From NCBI RefSeq assembly GCF_001613205.1, contig NZ_BDBX01000038.1, positions 85,298 to 149,297 of the forward strand: a stretch of 64,000 nt of DNA, written 5' to 3'. A program made the translations under genes and the position numbers. This document shows, piece by piece, positions 1 to 8,575 of this stretch. A model generated the notes under the pieces. The model was not told where the DNA came from. It searched no databases and was given only the letters and a program-made list of their open reading frames with translations. The stretch is from Nocardia sienata NBRC 100364 (GTDB lineage: Bacteria > Actinomycetota > Actinomycetes > Mycobacteriales > Mycobacteriaceae). Position 1 is the stretch's first letter. Each line of letters opens with the position of its first letter.

Positions 1-2
1 CC

Positions 3-458
3 GACGAACGGTTCGCGGCAGGCGTCCTGGACGGGAGCCTGTCCACCCGGGACGCGCTGGACGAGGTGCTGTTCAACGATCCGCCGATGGCCAACTATTG
101 CATCAGTTATCCGCGGCAACCGATCCTCATCGAGGACGTGTGGTTGCCCGCACATCAACCGGTGCTGATCAGTATGGCCGGCTGCAATAACGATCCGGCC
201 ATCCGCACCGGCGACTTCACCGACAACCGGTCCCATCTGGCATTCGGCACCGGCCCACACGCCTGTCCTATCCGTCCGGGGGCCCTGCTGATCGTGCAGG
301 ACGCGATCGATCAACTGCTGGACGCGCTTCCGGAGCTGGAATTGGCGGTACCTCCCCACGAGTTGCGCTGGCGGCCCGGGCCGTTCAACCGGTCGTTGGT
401 ATCGCTTCCGGTTACCTTCCCCAAGAGCCCGCCGATCAGTGTGGCCGGCATTCGGTAG
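3..458 (+). CDS. Cytochrome P450, C-terminal part (5' end outside window)
   Basis: Reading frame open from the window edge, so only about the last 150 residues are present. The heme-binding loop is visible as F-G-T-G-P-H-A-C-P, with the Cys that would be the proximal heme ligand. The usual Gly two residues after the Cys is replaced: the loop reads C-P-I-R. This resembles the CYP157/conservon type of actinobacterial P450 with a CP heme loop, but that subfamily call is from memory and weak. The upstream part (I-helix, ExxR) is outside the window, so substrate and redox partner cannot be judged. The next gene is on the opposite strand and converges on it. Confidence 0.8.
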   Translation, partial: DERFAAGVLDGSLSTRDALDEVLFNDPPMANYCISYPRQPILIEDVWLPAHQPVLISMAGCNNDPAIRTGDFTDNRSHLAFGTGPHACPIRPGALLIVQDAIDQLLDALPELELAVPPHELRWRPGPFNRSLVSLPVTFPKSPPISVAGIR

Positions 459-563
459 TTCGCCGATCGAACAAGCAGTACCCGGTGCGCTACGCGGTCG
501 AGGTTCTGGCGCTCGGCGGCGCCGAGATCGCGAAGGGCGAGGCCGTGCTCGCGATTATGCCGG

Positions 564-1556
564 TCAGGCGGTGCGGTGCAGTTCCAGGAAATCGGCGACA
601 GTACGCCGCGGTGTCGGGGGTTGGGCCGCCGCGGTGGGCGCGATGCCCACCCGAACCACGACTTGCGGAATCGCGGGCTCGGGGAGCAGGGTCGCAATGG
701 CGCGCCGACTCACCGGAACCTCGGTGATATGGGTCAGTGGGCAGGTCGACAGCCCGGCGACTGTGCAGTCCAGCAGCACCGCGGACAGGGCCTCCCCGGC
801 CCGCAGCCAGTCCAGGGGACTGTCGGTTGCCGAACCGAGCACCAGCAGCCGCGAGGCATCGGTCAGCTCACCGCGCCGTAGCGAGGGCGGCGCGGTGGGA
901 AAGGCGCGGCCCACCCCGACCTGCGCCGCTTCCGCCGCCGAGACCAGTGCGGAGATCGGCACCCCGTCGGCGGGGGAGTTGTTGCCCGCCCACCAGTGCA
1001 ACTCGTTCAGGTATTGCGGGTCGTATTCGCGCAGCGCGGCCGATCGAGCCGACGCGGCGGCCAGGCGGAGCCGGGCGGAATCGCCCAGCACCTCGAGCTG
1101 GGTCCGGCGGGCACCGGCCGCCGCGCGCAGGCCCGGCTCGATCCGGTCCCAGTCGCGGGGCGGCAGCATCGGCAGCCGGTCGGTGTAGCGCCGCTCGATG
1201 GCCGTGGCGCGGGCCCGGGCGGTGTCGGAGACCTCGGTGGCCGGAGCGAAGCCGACGGTGGCGAGGTGGTCGGGCGCGGTATCGGGCAGCCGGATCACCT
1301 CGGTGTCCCAGCCCGCCGCCGCGAATGCGATCCGGGTGTGGTCGAGGATGGCCCCGCAGCTGATGGTCAGTTGTCTGCCCTGCGGGTCGGCCGAGAAAAG
1401 CTGCCGGCTGGTATCGCGGTGCAGATGCAACCGATGACCGTCGAACACCCAGCGCCACGGTTGCGTATTGTGCACCGACGGCGCGCGTCGGGCCAGGGAC
1501 AACGCGGCCTGAACTGTCGGATGATCGGGCACCCGGGCCGTACCGATGGCGTCCAT
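564..1556 (-). CDS. Acg-family FMN-binding nitroreductase-like protein
   Basis: About 330 residues. The N-terminal segment A-R-R-A-P-S-V-H-N-T-Q-P-W-R-W is the FMN-binding signature of the Acg/Rv2032-Rv3131 branch of the nitroreductase family, two nitroreductase folds fused in one chain. In mycobacteria such proteins are dormancy-linked and may sequester flavin rather than turn over substrate; that is family knowledge. I chose the ATG at 1556, which leaves about nine residues before the conserved part; a GTG at 1592 is an in-frame alternative. It follows the proline-rich membrane protein gene by about 70 bases on the same strand and could be co-transcribed. Confidence 0.8.
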   Translation of the reverse strand: MDAIGTARVPDHPTVQAALSLARRAPSVHNTQPWRWVFDGHRLHLHRDTSRQLFSADPQGRQLTISCGAILDHTRIAFAAAGWDTEVIRLPDTAPDHLATVGFAPATEVSDTARARATAIERRYTDRLPMLPPRDWDRIEPGLRAAAGARRTQLEVLGDSARLRLAAASARSAALREYDPQYLNELHWWAGNNSPADGVPISALVSAAEAAQVGVGRAFPTAPPSLRRGELTDASRLLVLGSATDSPLDWLRAGEALSAVLLDCTVAGLSTCPLTHITEVPVSRRAIATLLPEPAIPQVVVRVGIAPTAAAQPPTPRRTVADFLELHRTA

Positions 1557-1624
1557 CTTCCGAGTCTGCGCCTCGCGAGCGCGCCGGGCCACCTCGTCCG
1601 CCGATCCGGGCCGAATCGTGGCAC

Positions 1625-2764
1625 TCAGGGCATGGGGCCGATACCGGTGATCAAGGTCCGGTCACCGATTCGCATCGTCGTGACCAGTTGCGGGTTGTAT
1701 CCCAGCGGCGCCGATCCGGGCCGGTATTCGGTGACGGTGACGGTGTACTGGCCGACGAACGCGCCGGGAGCGATCCGGACGCAGTAGGTGGTCCCCTCCG
1801 GGATGGTGTCGATACCGCGCTGGATATCGGCGGCCGGCGGGACGGCGGCGTCCCCCGCGACCAGCGCGCGGGCCTGCTCCCCGGAGCGTGCGACGTAGTA
1901 GGCGTGCTGGAACCCGAAAATGGCCGAGGGCCCCGAATCGGTGCCGCCCGCTTCGTTGCCCTGCACGGTATTGCCGACCCGCTCGGCCACGCAGTGCGGG
2001 TCGGCGCCGGGTGCGGCGGGCACCGTAGCGCTGGGTGCCGCTGCGGTGGGGGCGCGCGGTTCGTCGCCGCCGATGACCGCGAACTGCACATATGCGGCAG
2101 CGCCGAGGGCCGCGACCCCCGCGACCCCCAGCAGCACCGGAAGCGCCCGGCTCCGGGCGGAGGTTGCGGCCGTGGCCTGGGCCGGCGCCGAGGTGGGGGG
2201 CCCGGGTGGGGTCAGCCGCCGACGCAGGCGTTCCCGGGCGCCCGCGGCGGAGGTGTCCGTGGTGGGCGCCTCCGGTTCGGCCCGGGTCACGCCGGTGGTG
2301 CCGGCGGCCTCGGGCGGTTGTTCGGTGGTAGGCAACGGGATCGCATCGGAATTCTCCGGCGCAACGCCTTCGGGTTCGGGCACGTCGGCGCTCGCCCGGG
2401 CGACCCAGTCCGACCACGAGCCCTCGTAGCGGGCATTGCCGCTGTCCCATCCAGGCAGCCGGAGCACCGGTATGGGTTCGGTCGGCATCGAATCGGCCGG
2501 TACCGCCGGGTCGGCCGGATCGCCGTAGTGCGGGCGGTACAGGTCGGCGTGCCGGTCGTACGGATCCGGGTCCGTGGCTGTGGGGGTGGGTGGCGGGTAC
2601 GGGTCCCGTCGGCCGGGTGGCCGGGTGTTGTGGTCCGGAGAACCGGGGTCCGGGGGCGCGTATCCCGAGCCGGGTGGGGTGTGCGAGTCCGGCTCCCGGG
2701 GTGGGTCGGTGTTGTCCCGGGGGTACTGTTCCCCGCCGGTGGGACCCGAGGGCGGTCGGTCCAT
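1625..2764 (-). CDS. Membrane-anchored proline-rich protein, unknown function
   Basis: Not recognised as a named family. The first ~200 residues are rich in Pro, Asp, Gly and Thr (low complexity, probably cytoplasmic). A single transmembrane helix follows at about residues 212-235 (L-P-V-L-L-G-V-A-G-V-A-A-L-G-A-A-A-Y-V). The C-terminal ~140 residues would then be extracytoplasmic; two Cys there (D-P-H-C-V-A-E and T-Y-C-V-R-I) could form a disulphide. The same layout occurs in cell-envelope proteins of Nocardia. The ATG has a good ribosome site (AAGGGGG) about eight bases upstream. The stop is close to the nitroreductase start on the same strand. Confidence 0.7.
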   Translation of the reverse strand: MDRPPSGPTGGEQYPRDNTDPPREPDSHTPPGSGYAPPDPGSPDHNTRPPGRRDPYPPPTPTATDPDPYDRHADLYRPHYGDPADPAVPADSMPTEPIPVLRLPGWDSGNARYEGSWSDWVARASADVPEPEGVAPENSDAIPLPTTEQPPEAAGTTGVTRAEPEAPTTDTSAAGARERLRRRLTPPGPPTSAPAQATAATSARSRALPVLLGVAGVAALGAAAYVQFAVIGGDEPRAPTAAAPSATVPAAPGADPHCVAERVGNTVQGNEAGGTDSGPSAIFGFQHAYYVARSGEQARALVAGDAAVPPAADIQRGIDTIPEGTTYCVRIAPGAFVGQYTVTVTEYRPGSAPLGYNPQLVTTMRIGDRTLITGIGPMP

Positions 2765-2846
2765 GGCGCGGCCCCCTTCATCGGTTCACGACGCGCGATC
2801 GCTCTTCATTGTTCTAGTGGATCGGCGACCGGACCGCAGCGTGGGG

Positions 2847-2876
2847 TCGGGCGCCGGGCGCACCGGGCGCGCCCGA
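2847..2876 (-). terminator. Hairpin just downstream of the L,D-transpeptidase gene
   Basis: Inverted repeat TCGGGCGC (2847-2854) and GCGCCCGA (2869-2876), 14-base loop, starting one base beyond the stop codon at 2877. No U-tract, as is common in GC-rich actinobacteria. Confidence 0.45.
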
Positions 2877-3629
2877 TCACCAGTGGATGTTCACCGGATC
2901 GCCGATACCGACGTTCTCGTAGTACCACGAGGCGTCGTGGGGAGCCAGATTGATACACCCGTGGCTCACATTGGAGTTGCCCTGCTGATCGACCGACCAG
3001 GGCGCGGAATGGACGAAGACACCGCCCCAGGTGAGTCGCTCGGCCCACTCTCCGTCGATCAGGTAGCCCTCCGGGGAGTCCAGCGGGATCCCGATGGTCC
3101 GGGAATCGAAAATGATGTTGCGGAACTTCTCCAGCACCGGGTAGGTGCCGGTGGGCGTCTCGAAACCGGGCTTGCCCATGGACGCGGGCATGATGCGCAC
3201 CACCACGCCGCCCATGCTGACGGTGAAGGTGTGGGTGGACATGTTCGCGTCGGCGATCACCCCGCCGTTGGTCTGGAACTGAGTGCGGTGGTCACCGAAA
3301 TTCACGGTGAGCGTGCTGTTCGCCGGCAGATATCCGGTGGGTGTCCAGGTCAGTTCCCGGTCACCGCGCCAGGTGTAGGTTCCGGGCAGCCGATCGCCGG
3401 CGGTGACCGACAGCGACTGTTGGGCCCGGCCCCGATCGGTGACCGCGTCGGCGAACCGGACGGTGACCGGGTGGGCGATGCCGACGAGAGCGCCGTCGGA
3501 GGGCGTCAGTGAGGCCACGGGCGCCGGGCCGGGCGGAGCGATCGTCATGGCGTTCGCCCCGGCGGGGGCGACGGCCAGCGAGAATGCGATCGCGATCGCT
3601 AGAAAAAGGTGCCGGGCAACGATATTCAT
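2877..3629 (-). CDS. L,D-transpeptidase (YkuD domain), secreted, one Ig-like domain
   Basis: 250 residues. Signal peptide at about 1-27 (hydrophobic A-I-A-I-A-F-S-L-A-V, then A-N-A), no lipobox Cys. Residues ~40-125 form an immunoglobulin-like domain (P-V-T-V-R-F ... L-T-W-T-P), and ~135-250 the YkuD catalytic domain. The catalytic motif is complete: His207 (F-V-H-S) and S-H-G-C-I-N with Cys225. The family forms 3-3 cross-links in peptidoglycan of actinobacteria and is a carbapenem target. At 250 residues it is shorter than the two-Ig mycobacterial LdtMt2 and more like a short Ldt. The ATG at 3629 directly precedes the signal peptide; a longer open frame upstream is out-of-frame sequence of the debranching-enzyme gene. 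Confidence 0.9.
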   Translation of the reverse strand: MNIVARHLFLAIAIAFSLAVAPAGANAMTIAPPGPAPVASLTPSDGALVGIAHPVTVRFADAVTDRGRAQQSLSVTAGDRLPGTYTWRGDRELTWTPTGYLPANSTLTVNFGDHRTQFQTNGGVIADANMSTHTFTVSMGGVVVRIMPASMGKPGFETPTGTYPVLEKFRNIIFDSRTIGIPLDSPEGYLIDGEWAERLTWGGVFVHSAPWSVDQQGNSNVSHGCINLAPHDASWYYENVGIGDPVNIHW

Positions 3630-3748
3630 GGTTCCACCCCTTACGGACGACTGGTGGACAAACGTCCATCCTAAGGGGCCATGATCAACCCAACCACCCA
3701 AGATATCGTCCCGGCACCCGTTCGGGATGTAGACACACCGCGTGATTG

Positions 3749-5860
3749 CTATTCGGTGACGAGTTCCCAGTCGTCGGGCAGCCCGTGGACGTGCATGGTG
3801 GAGCCTTCGGCGTGGATGCTCACCGTGGCAGAACCCAGTCGCAGGTCGGTCAGACCCACCTTGCCCCATTCCCGGGGCAACTGGGGGGTCACCCGCAGGA
3901 CACGATTCGGTACACACGGCGACAATCCGAGGAAAGACCGCACCAGCAGCAGCGGCGCCGCGCTCGCCCACGCCTGCGGGGAGCAGGAGGTGGGGTAGGG
4001 CACCGGCGAGCGGAACTCGGTCCGGGCGAAGCCGCAGAACAGTTCCGGCAGCCTGCCGCCGAAGTCGTTGGCCGCGTCGAGCAGGCCGGTGGTGAGGCGC
4101 TCGGCCAGGTCGGAGGCGCCGGCGATATGCCGGTAACGCAGCAGGCCGGCCACCGCGATCGCGGTGTCGTGCGGCCACACCGAGCCGTTGTGATAGCTCA
4201 TCGGGTTGTAGGCGCCCATTCCGGCGGCGAGGGTACGCAGGCCGAACCCGCTGTCCATACACCCATCGGCCAGCCGTTCGATGAGTTCGGCGGCGCGCTC
4301 GTCGGACACGATGCCGGTCCACAGGCATTGGGCGGCATTGCTGGTCAGCGCGTCGACCTGGTTCTTCTGGCCGTCCAGGGCCACGGCGTACCAGCCGTTC
4401 TTGGCGACCCAGAACGCCTCGTCGAACCGGTCCTTGAGATTTTCGGCCTGCTCCCGCAGCCGCGCGGCGGTGCCGGTATCGCCGAAATGATCGGCGAGCT
4501 GGGCACGGGCCAGCCGCGCCGCGTACACATAGCCCTGTACCTCGCACAACGCGATGGACGGTTCGGCCAGATGGCCGGTTGCGTCGTTGATCGCGTCGAA
4601 ACTGTCCTTCCAGCCCTGGTTGCTCAGGCCTCGATCGGTTTTACGGCGGTATTCGACGAACCCGTCGCCGTCGGCGTCGCCGTACTCATCGATCCAGGCC
4701 AGGGCCGCGTCGGCGGCCGGGAGCAGTTCGCGGACGACCTGGTCGTCCGCGCCCCAGCGCCAGCATTCGGCGAGCAGCATCACGAACAGCGGTGTCGCGT
4801 CGACCGAACCGTAGTAGACCGTCCCGCCGAGTACTTGGCCGCTGGCCGGGCCGTGCCGCATCTCGTGCATGATGCGCCCGGGTTCTTCCTCGGTGATCGG
4901 GTTGACCTTCTTGCCCTGCAGATCCGCCAGCCGACGCAAGGTGCCGACCGCGAGCGCGGAATCCAGTGGCAGCGCCATCCACGAGGTGAGCAGGCTGTCC
5001 CGGCCGAACAAGGCCATGAACCACGGGGCGCCGGCTGCCACATACGCCGGCGCGCCGTCGGTGCTGCCGTCGATGCGCAGCGCGCCGAGATCGCCCTCGG
5101 TGCGCTGCAGGACCTCCGACAGGGCCGGATCGGTCGCGGTGAGGTCGGTGGCGGTGGCACGCCACGCCTTCAACCGGCTGATCGGGCTGTCCTCGTTGTC
5201 GCCGAACGCCATCTGCACCCGGCGGTGCGACATGACCGGCTGGGCCAGGATCTCGGTATCCCAGCGGCCTCGGGCCGGCACCACCACCTGCCAGGTGATG
5301 GTGCCGGGCAGCATGACCGCTCCGGCGGTGGCGCTGATCGTCAGGCCGCGTCCGGGTTCGGCATGGTCGGTCAGGTGCAGATCGCCGTCGACGGCGTTGT
5401 GTTCGGCCCCGCCGCCGTGGTTACGGCCCTCTTTGACCGCGAACAGGTCGGCGAAATCGGAATCGACGAACAGGGTGATGGTCATCGCCGTGTCCTCGTG
5501 CCCGAGGTTGTGCACGGCGATCTTCTCCTTGAGCCCGTTGCCGATGAGGCGCCGGCGTACCACCAGCACGGTGCTGTCGGCGACGCCGGCGCGCGGGGGT
5601 TTGCGCAGGATGAACCGGGCTTTGAAGGCCTCCGGCGTGAGCACCGTGAGGTGTTCGGCCGGTTGCCCGTCCAGCCGCAGCTCCCACCGGGATATCACCC
5701 GGGAGTCCCGGTAGAACAGGCCCTGTGAAGTGCCGGAATGGATATCGCCGAGGGGGTCGGACAAGCAGAAGGTGCTCGCCTCGACCAGGGTCACCGTCCC
5801 CCCGCCGCCATTGATGGCGGCGGGCTGGCCGGAGTTGAGAATTCTCGGCGGTGCGTTCAT
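3749..5860 (-). CDS. Glycogen-debranching-type glucosidase (GDE_N_bis + amylo-alpha-1,6-glucosidase fold)
   Basis: 703 residues. An N-terminal beta-sandwich domain (S-D-P-L-G-D-I-H-S-G-T-S-Q-G-L-F-Y-R-D-S-R, about 33-60) of the GDE_N_bis type precedes an (alpha/alpha)6 barrel with the signature P-W-F-M-A-L-F-G-R-D-S-L (about 275) and N-G-S-V-W-P-H-D-T-A (about 595). These match actinobacterial amylo-alpha-1,6-glucosidases, although the in vivo substrate of this branch (glycogen, trehalose-type or mannosyl glycans) is not settled. Its ATG overlaps the stop of the upstream glycosyltransferase by four bases (ATGA), so the two are translationally coupled and probably handle the same glycan. Confidence 0.85.
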   Translation of the reverse strand: MNAPPRILNSGQPAAINGGGGTVTLVEASTFCLSDPLGDIHSGTSQGLFYRDSRVISRWELRLDGQPAEHLTVLTPEAFKARFILRKPPRAGVADSTVLVVRRRLIGNGLKEKIAVHNLGHEDTAMTITLFVDSDFADLFAVKEGRNHGGGAEHNAVDGDLHLTDHAEPGRGLTISATAGAVMLPGTITWQVVVPARGRWDTEILAQPVMSHRRVQMAFGDNEDSPISRLKAWRATATDLTATDPALSEVLQRTEGDLGALRIDGSTDGAPAYVAAGAPWFMALFGRDSLLTSWMALPLDSALAVGTLRRLADLQGKKVNPITEEEPGRIMHEMRHGPASGQVLGGTVYYGSVDATPLFVMLLAECWRWGADDQVVRELLPAADAALAWIDEYGDADGDGFVEYRRKTDRGLSNQGWKDSFDAINDATGHLAEPSIALCEVQGYVYAARLARAQLADHFGDTGTAARLREQAENLKDRFDEAFWVAKNGWYAVALDGQKNQVDALTSNAAQCLWTGIVSDERAAELIERLADGCMDSGFGLRTLAAGMGAYNPMSYHNGSVWPHDTAIAVAGLLRYRHIAGASDLAERLTTGLLDAANDFGGRLPELFCGFARTEFRSPVPYPTSCSPQAWASAAPLLLVRSFLGLSPCVPNRVLRVTPQLPREWGKVGLTDLRLGSATVSIHAEGSTMHVHGLPDDWELVTE

Positions 5861-7104
5861 GCCCTACTCCATACCGGTGTCGTGCCGGCGTCGGCGCGTA
5901 TCTCGGGTACCGGAGAGCGGCGCGTACCGACGGCGGTCAATGCCTGGCTCCTGCTGTGGGCTTCGTCCCACGCATCGAGTATGCGGTAATAGGCCGTCTC
6001 GTACCCGGCACCCAGCTGATCCACGCCGAAATAATCTTCGACGCGGCGCCGGCAGGCGTGCGGGTCCAGTTCGCCGGCGCGGGCGATGGCCGCGGGCAAT
6101 TCGTCGGGGTGATCGCAGATGAAGCCGGTGACGCCGTGCTCGATCACTTCCTCGACCGCGCCCCCGCGCAGCGCCACCACCGGAGTGCCGCAGGCCATGG
6201 CCTCGATCATCACGATGCCGAACGGCTCCTCCCACCGGATGGGGAACAGCAGGCAGCGGGCGCCCGCGAGCAGTTCCCGTTTGGCGACCGCGTCGGCTTC
6301 CCCGAAGACGTGGTCGGAATCGGTGAGCAGGGGTTGGATCTCCTGGGCGAAGAACGCCTTCTCGGGCGGCTCGTTGCATTTACCGGCGAGGATCAGCTTG
6401 ATCCCGGCCTCGTGCGCGGCGCGCAACGCCAGATGCGGGCCCTTGTAGGAGGCGTAACGGCCGAGGAACAGCGCGTAGTCCTGTTTCTCGGTCCGGAAGG
6501 GCCATTCGCTGGGCCGCAGCGCATTGTGCACCCGGCCGATCCAGTTGAAACTCGGCGCCAGTTCACGCTGCCGATCGCTGATCGCGATGAGGCGGGTGTG
6601 TTCGTCGAGGGCGCCGTAGTACTCCCACATATCGTTGTCGACCGGCCCGTGCACGGTAACCGCGGTCGGAATGCCCAGCGCCTCGTAGGCGGGGGCGTTC
6701 AACGGGCCGGCGAAAGTATGGTCATGGATGATATCGATATGCCGGGAGCGGGCCAGTTTCTCCACCACACGCCGCACCTTGAGCGCATTGACCACTTCCG
6801 GGAAGGGATCGCCCAGCCGTTCGGCCTGCGTACTCTCCCAGACCGGGACGAATTCCGCTTCGGTTCCCGGCTTTCCGGCGCCCAGCAGCGTCACCCGGTG
6901 ACCGCGCGCGATCAGGGTGTCGGCGAGTTCGGCGACCACGGCCTCGACGCCGCCGTAACCGGCCGGCGGAACATCGAAATAGGGCGGGGCCACCAACACG
7001 ATGTTCAGCGGGTGGTGCCGGCCGTTACCACCGAACCGGGCGCGCCGCGGTTTTCGCGCCGGAGTATCCGATTCGGATTCCGCATTCGTGAATATGGTGC
7101 TCAA
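5857..7104 (-). CDS. Family 4 glycosyltransferase (GT-B fold)
   Basis: About 415 residues. N-terminal P-P-A-G-Y-G-G-V-E with a preceding V-A-P-P-Y-F is the acceptor-side start of GT4 enzymes; the C-terminal half has F-L-G-R-Y-A-S-Y-K-G-P-H and the nucleotide-sugar site E-P-F-G-I-V-M-I-E-A-M-A-C-G-T-P-V-V-A. I chose a TTG start at 7104 because GAGGAGGAAGAG lies just upstream; an ATG at 7158 is in frame but has no ribosome site and would put this motif inside the coding region. Retaining glycosyl transfer from an NDP-sugar is the family activity; the sugar is not predictable. It is the first gene of a two-gene operon with the debranching-type enzyme. Confidence 0.85.
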   Translation of the reverse strand: MSTIFTNAESESDTPARKPRRARFGGNGRHHPLNIVLVAPPYFDVPPAGYGGVEAVVAELADTLIARGHRVTLLGAGKPGTEAEFVPVWESTQAERLGDPFPEVVNALKVRRVVEKLARSRHIDIIHDHTFAGPLNAPAYEALGIPTAVTVHGPVDNDMWEYYGALDEHTRLIAISDRQRELAPSFNWIGRVHNALRPSEWPFRTEKQDYALFLGRYASYKGPHLALRAAHEAGIKLILAGKCNEPPEKAFFAQEIQPLLTDSDHVFGEADAVAKRELLAGARCLLFPIRWEEPFGIVMIEAMACGTPVVALRGGAVEEVIEHGVTGFICDHPDELPAAIARAGELDPHACRRRVEDYFGVDQLGAGYETAYYRILDAWDEAHSRSQALTAVGTRRSPVPEIRADAGTTPVWSRA

Positions 7105-7242
7105 CTCTTCCTCCTCTACTGGTGGCCGCGCGGCATACGCCAATCGCCACCCGGCCAATGGGTGGAGCTGCTAGAGAACCATTCGTTGCGAGTTCGGTAC
7201 CGCTATCGAAAGCGCGCCGGAATACCGGGCGCCGGAAAGAGG

Positions 7243-7272
7243 CGTGACGGGTCGCCGTTTCCACCCGTCACG
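7243..7272 (-). terminator. Terminator hairpin after the small Cys/His protein gene
   Basis: Perfect 10-bp stem CGTGACGGGT (7243-7252) / ACCCGTCACG (7263-7272) with a 10-base loop, six bases beyond the stop at 7279. Confidence 0.6.
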
Positions 7273-7278
7273 CGGGAA

Positions 7279-7563
7279 TCAATCGCCGTAGTGCGCGGCC
7301 CGCCCGGGCGAAATGCCGAATGTGGGACGATCCGGGGCGGCCGAAGCGATGGCCAAGGTGAGACGGGCCCGTCTGCGGACCTGGCATTCGGGAGAACAGA
7401 GCCGGTGGATATCGTGTGCGCGCCGGGCCTGGCCGAGCGTCAACACTCCTGGATCCGCCGAACAGTCGGCGATATTGGATACGACTCCGTGTTCGGTGAT
7501 GACATCGATACCTGGGTCGGGGAGTTCCGCCGCGACCGGAGCCGATGTGTACCCGATCCTCAC
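7279..7563 (-). CDS. Small hypothetical protein with Cys/His motif
   Basis: 94 residues if started at the GTG at 7563, which has AGGAGG five bases upstream, one of the best ribosome sites in the window. The C-terminal half holds L-T-L-G-Q-A-R-R-A-H-D-I-H-R-L-C-S-P-E-C followed by R-R-R-A-R-L-T-L-A. The H-x2-H-x2-C-x3-C spacing could bind a metal such as zinc, with an earlier Cys in A-D-C-S-A. I do not recognise a named family. A strong hairpin follows the stop, so it looks like an independent short transcript. Nothing else is visible between it and the cyclodeaminase-like gene. Confidence 0.6.
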   Translation of the reverse strand: MRIGYTSAPVAAELPDPGIDVITEHGVVSNIADCSADPGVLTLGQARRAHDIHRLCSPECQVRRRARLTLAIASAAPDRPTFGISPGRAAHYGD

Positions 7564-7782
7564 CGTTACCTCCTGCACTCGTCGAGCTGGGGCAAACAGT
7601 TCCCCGGCCGCCGGTGCCCCGCCGGCCGGTCTAGCTGCTCGAGCCTGGGTCGAGCGGTGGAGCAGTGTGAATATCAGGAACGAAGCCCATTCTACGCGTG
7701 CTCCGTTCTGCACTTGATCTCGAATAATCCCAGTTCGGCATAAACCTGGTTAATTTCGCGCGTGCTGATATGTGTACCCGAA

Positions 7783-8445
7783 TCACCCGCCGCGAACCGC
7801 ACGAAGTACCTCTTGGTGCAGTGTTTCGGCGCGGCCGGTGATTTCCTCGATCCGCGCCAGCGTCTCGGTGAAAGCGGTGGTGTGTTCCTCCGGAAGCGAG
7901 ACGACATTGATCTCGATATTGAGTTGGGAGGTCACCGCGGCGGCCCGGGCCGCCGCGGCGGCCGCGCCGATATCGGTAACCACGTTCGGATTTCCGATCG
8001 GCAGCAATTCGATTGCCAGGGCGAGGATTTGGTCGGCGGCGTCGATCACCGCGGCGGGGACCCGGGCCGCCTCCAGTAGCGCTTCGTGGATTGCCGCCGT
8101 CCGGGCGGCGGCTTCGCTGTCGGTGCTCTTGGGCAGCTTGTAGGCGGCGCCGACGGCGGTGAAGGCCTCGGCGTCGGCGTCGGCCAGCGTCAGTGCGCGC
8201 TCGCGGGCGATATCGGCGGCCGCGACGATGCGGTCGATCGCCGGCCGATGGTCGGCGTCCTTGGCCCGGGTGGTGTAGCGCGCGACCATGGCGACCAGTG
8301 CGGCTGCCTGCGCGGCGTGCAGCGCGGCCACCGCGCCGCCACCCGGGGCCGGTACCTTCGCCGCGAGTTCGCCCAGGTAGTCACCGATCGGTGAACCCGC
8401 GAAACCGCTGGCGGTGTGCTGTGGCGATTGGGTGGGCTCCGACAC
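7783..8445 (-). CDS. Cyclodeaminase/cyclohydrolase (FTCD-C) family protein
   Basis: About 220 residues, mostly helical. P-A-P-G-G-G-A-V-A-A near residue 36 is the conserved loop of the formimidoyltetrahydrofolate cyclodeaminase fold, and N-V-V-T-D-I-G-A-A-A-A-A near residue 160 also matches. Family members act on formimino-tetrahydrofolate, releasing ammonia and giving methenyl-THF. Stand-alone copies such as this one, without the formiminotransferase half, are common in actinobacteria and often uncharacterised. I prefer the GTG at 8445 (AAAGG seven bases upstream) to the ATG at 8466. Divergent from the F420 oxidoreductase gene. Confidence 0.75.
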   Translation of the reverse strand: MSEPTQSPQHTASGFAGSPIGDYLGELAAKVPAPGGGAVAALHAAQAAALVAMVARYTTRAKDADHRPAIDRIVAAADIARERALTLADADAEAFTAVGAAYKLPKSTDSEAAARTAAIHEALLEAARVPAAVIDAADQILALAIELLPIGNPNVVTDIGAAAAAARAAAVTSQLNIEINVVSLPEEHTTAFTETLARIEEITGRAETLHQEVLRAVRGG

Positions 8446-8575
8446 GATTCGGCCTTTCTCGATCATAATTGCCAGCAGTTTGCTGCACTGTTCGCTGCGC
8501 TATCGGGTTCAACCTACCGCGTCGACCGGCGTGGCCGGTGCGTGGCCACCCCGTAGCCGGGATTATGTTGAGGGC

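Noticed and set aside
3630..4547. Upstream extension of the L,D-transpeptidase frame
   Set aside because: Arg-rich sequence out of frame with the debranching enzyme; a signal peptide begins at the chosen ATG.
5851..7743. Long plus-strand open frame opposite the glycosyltransferase gene
   Set aside because: Low-complexity shadow of a real gene on the other strand; composition and lack of motifs typical of antisense GC-rich frames.
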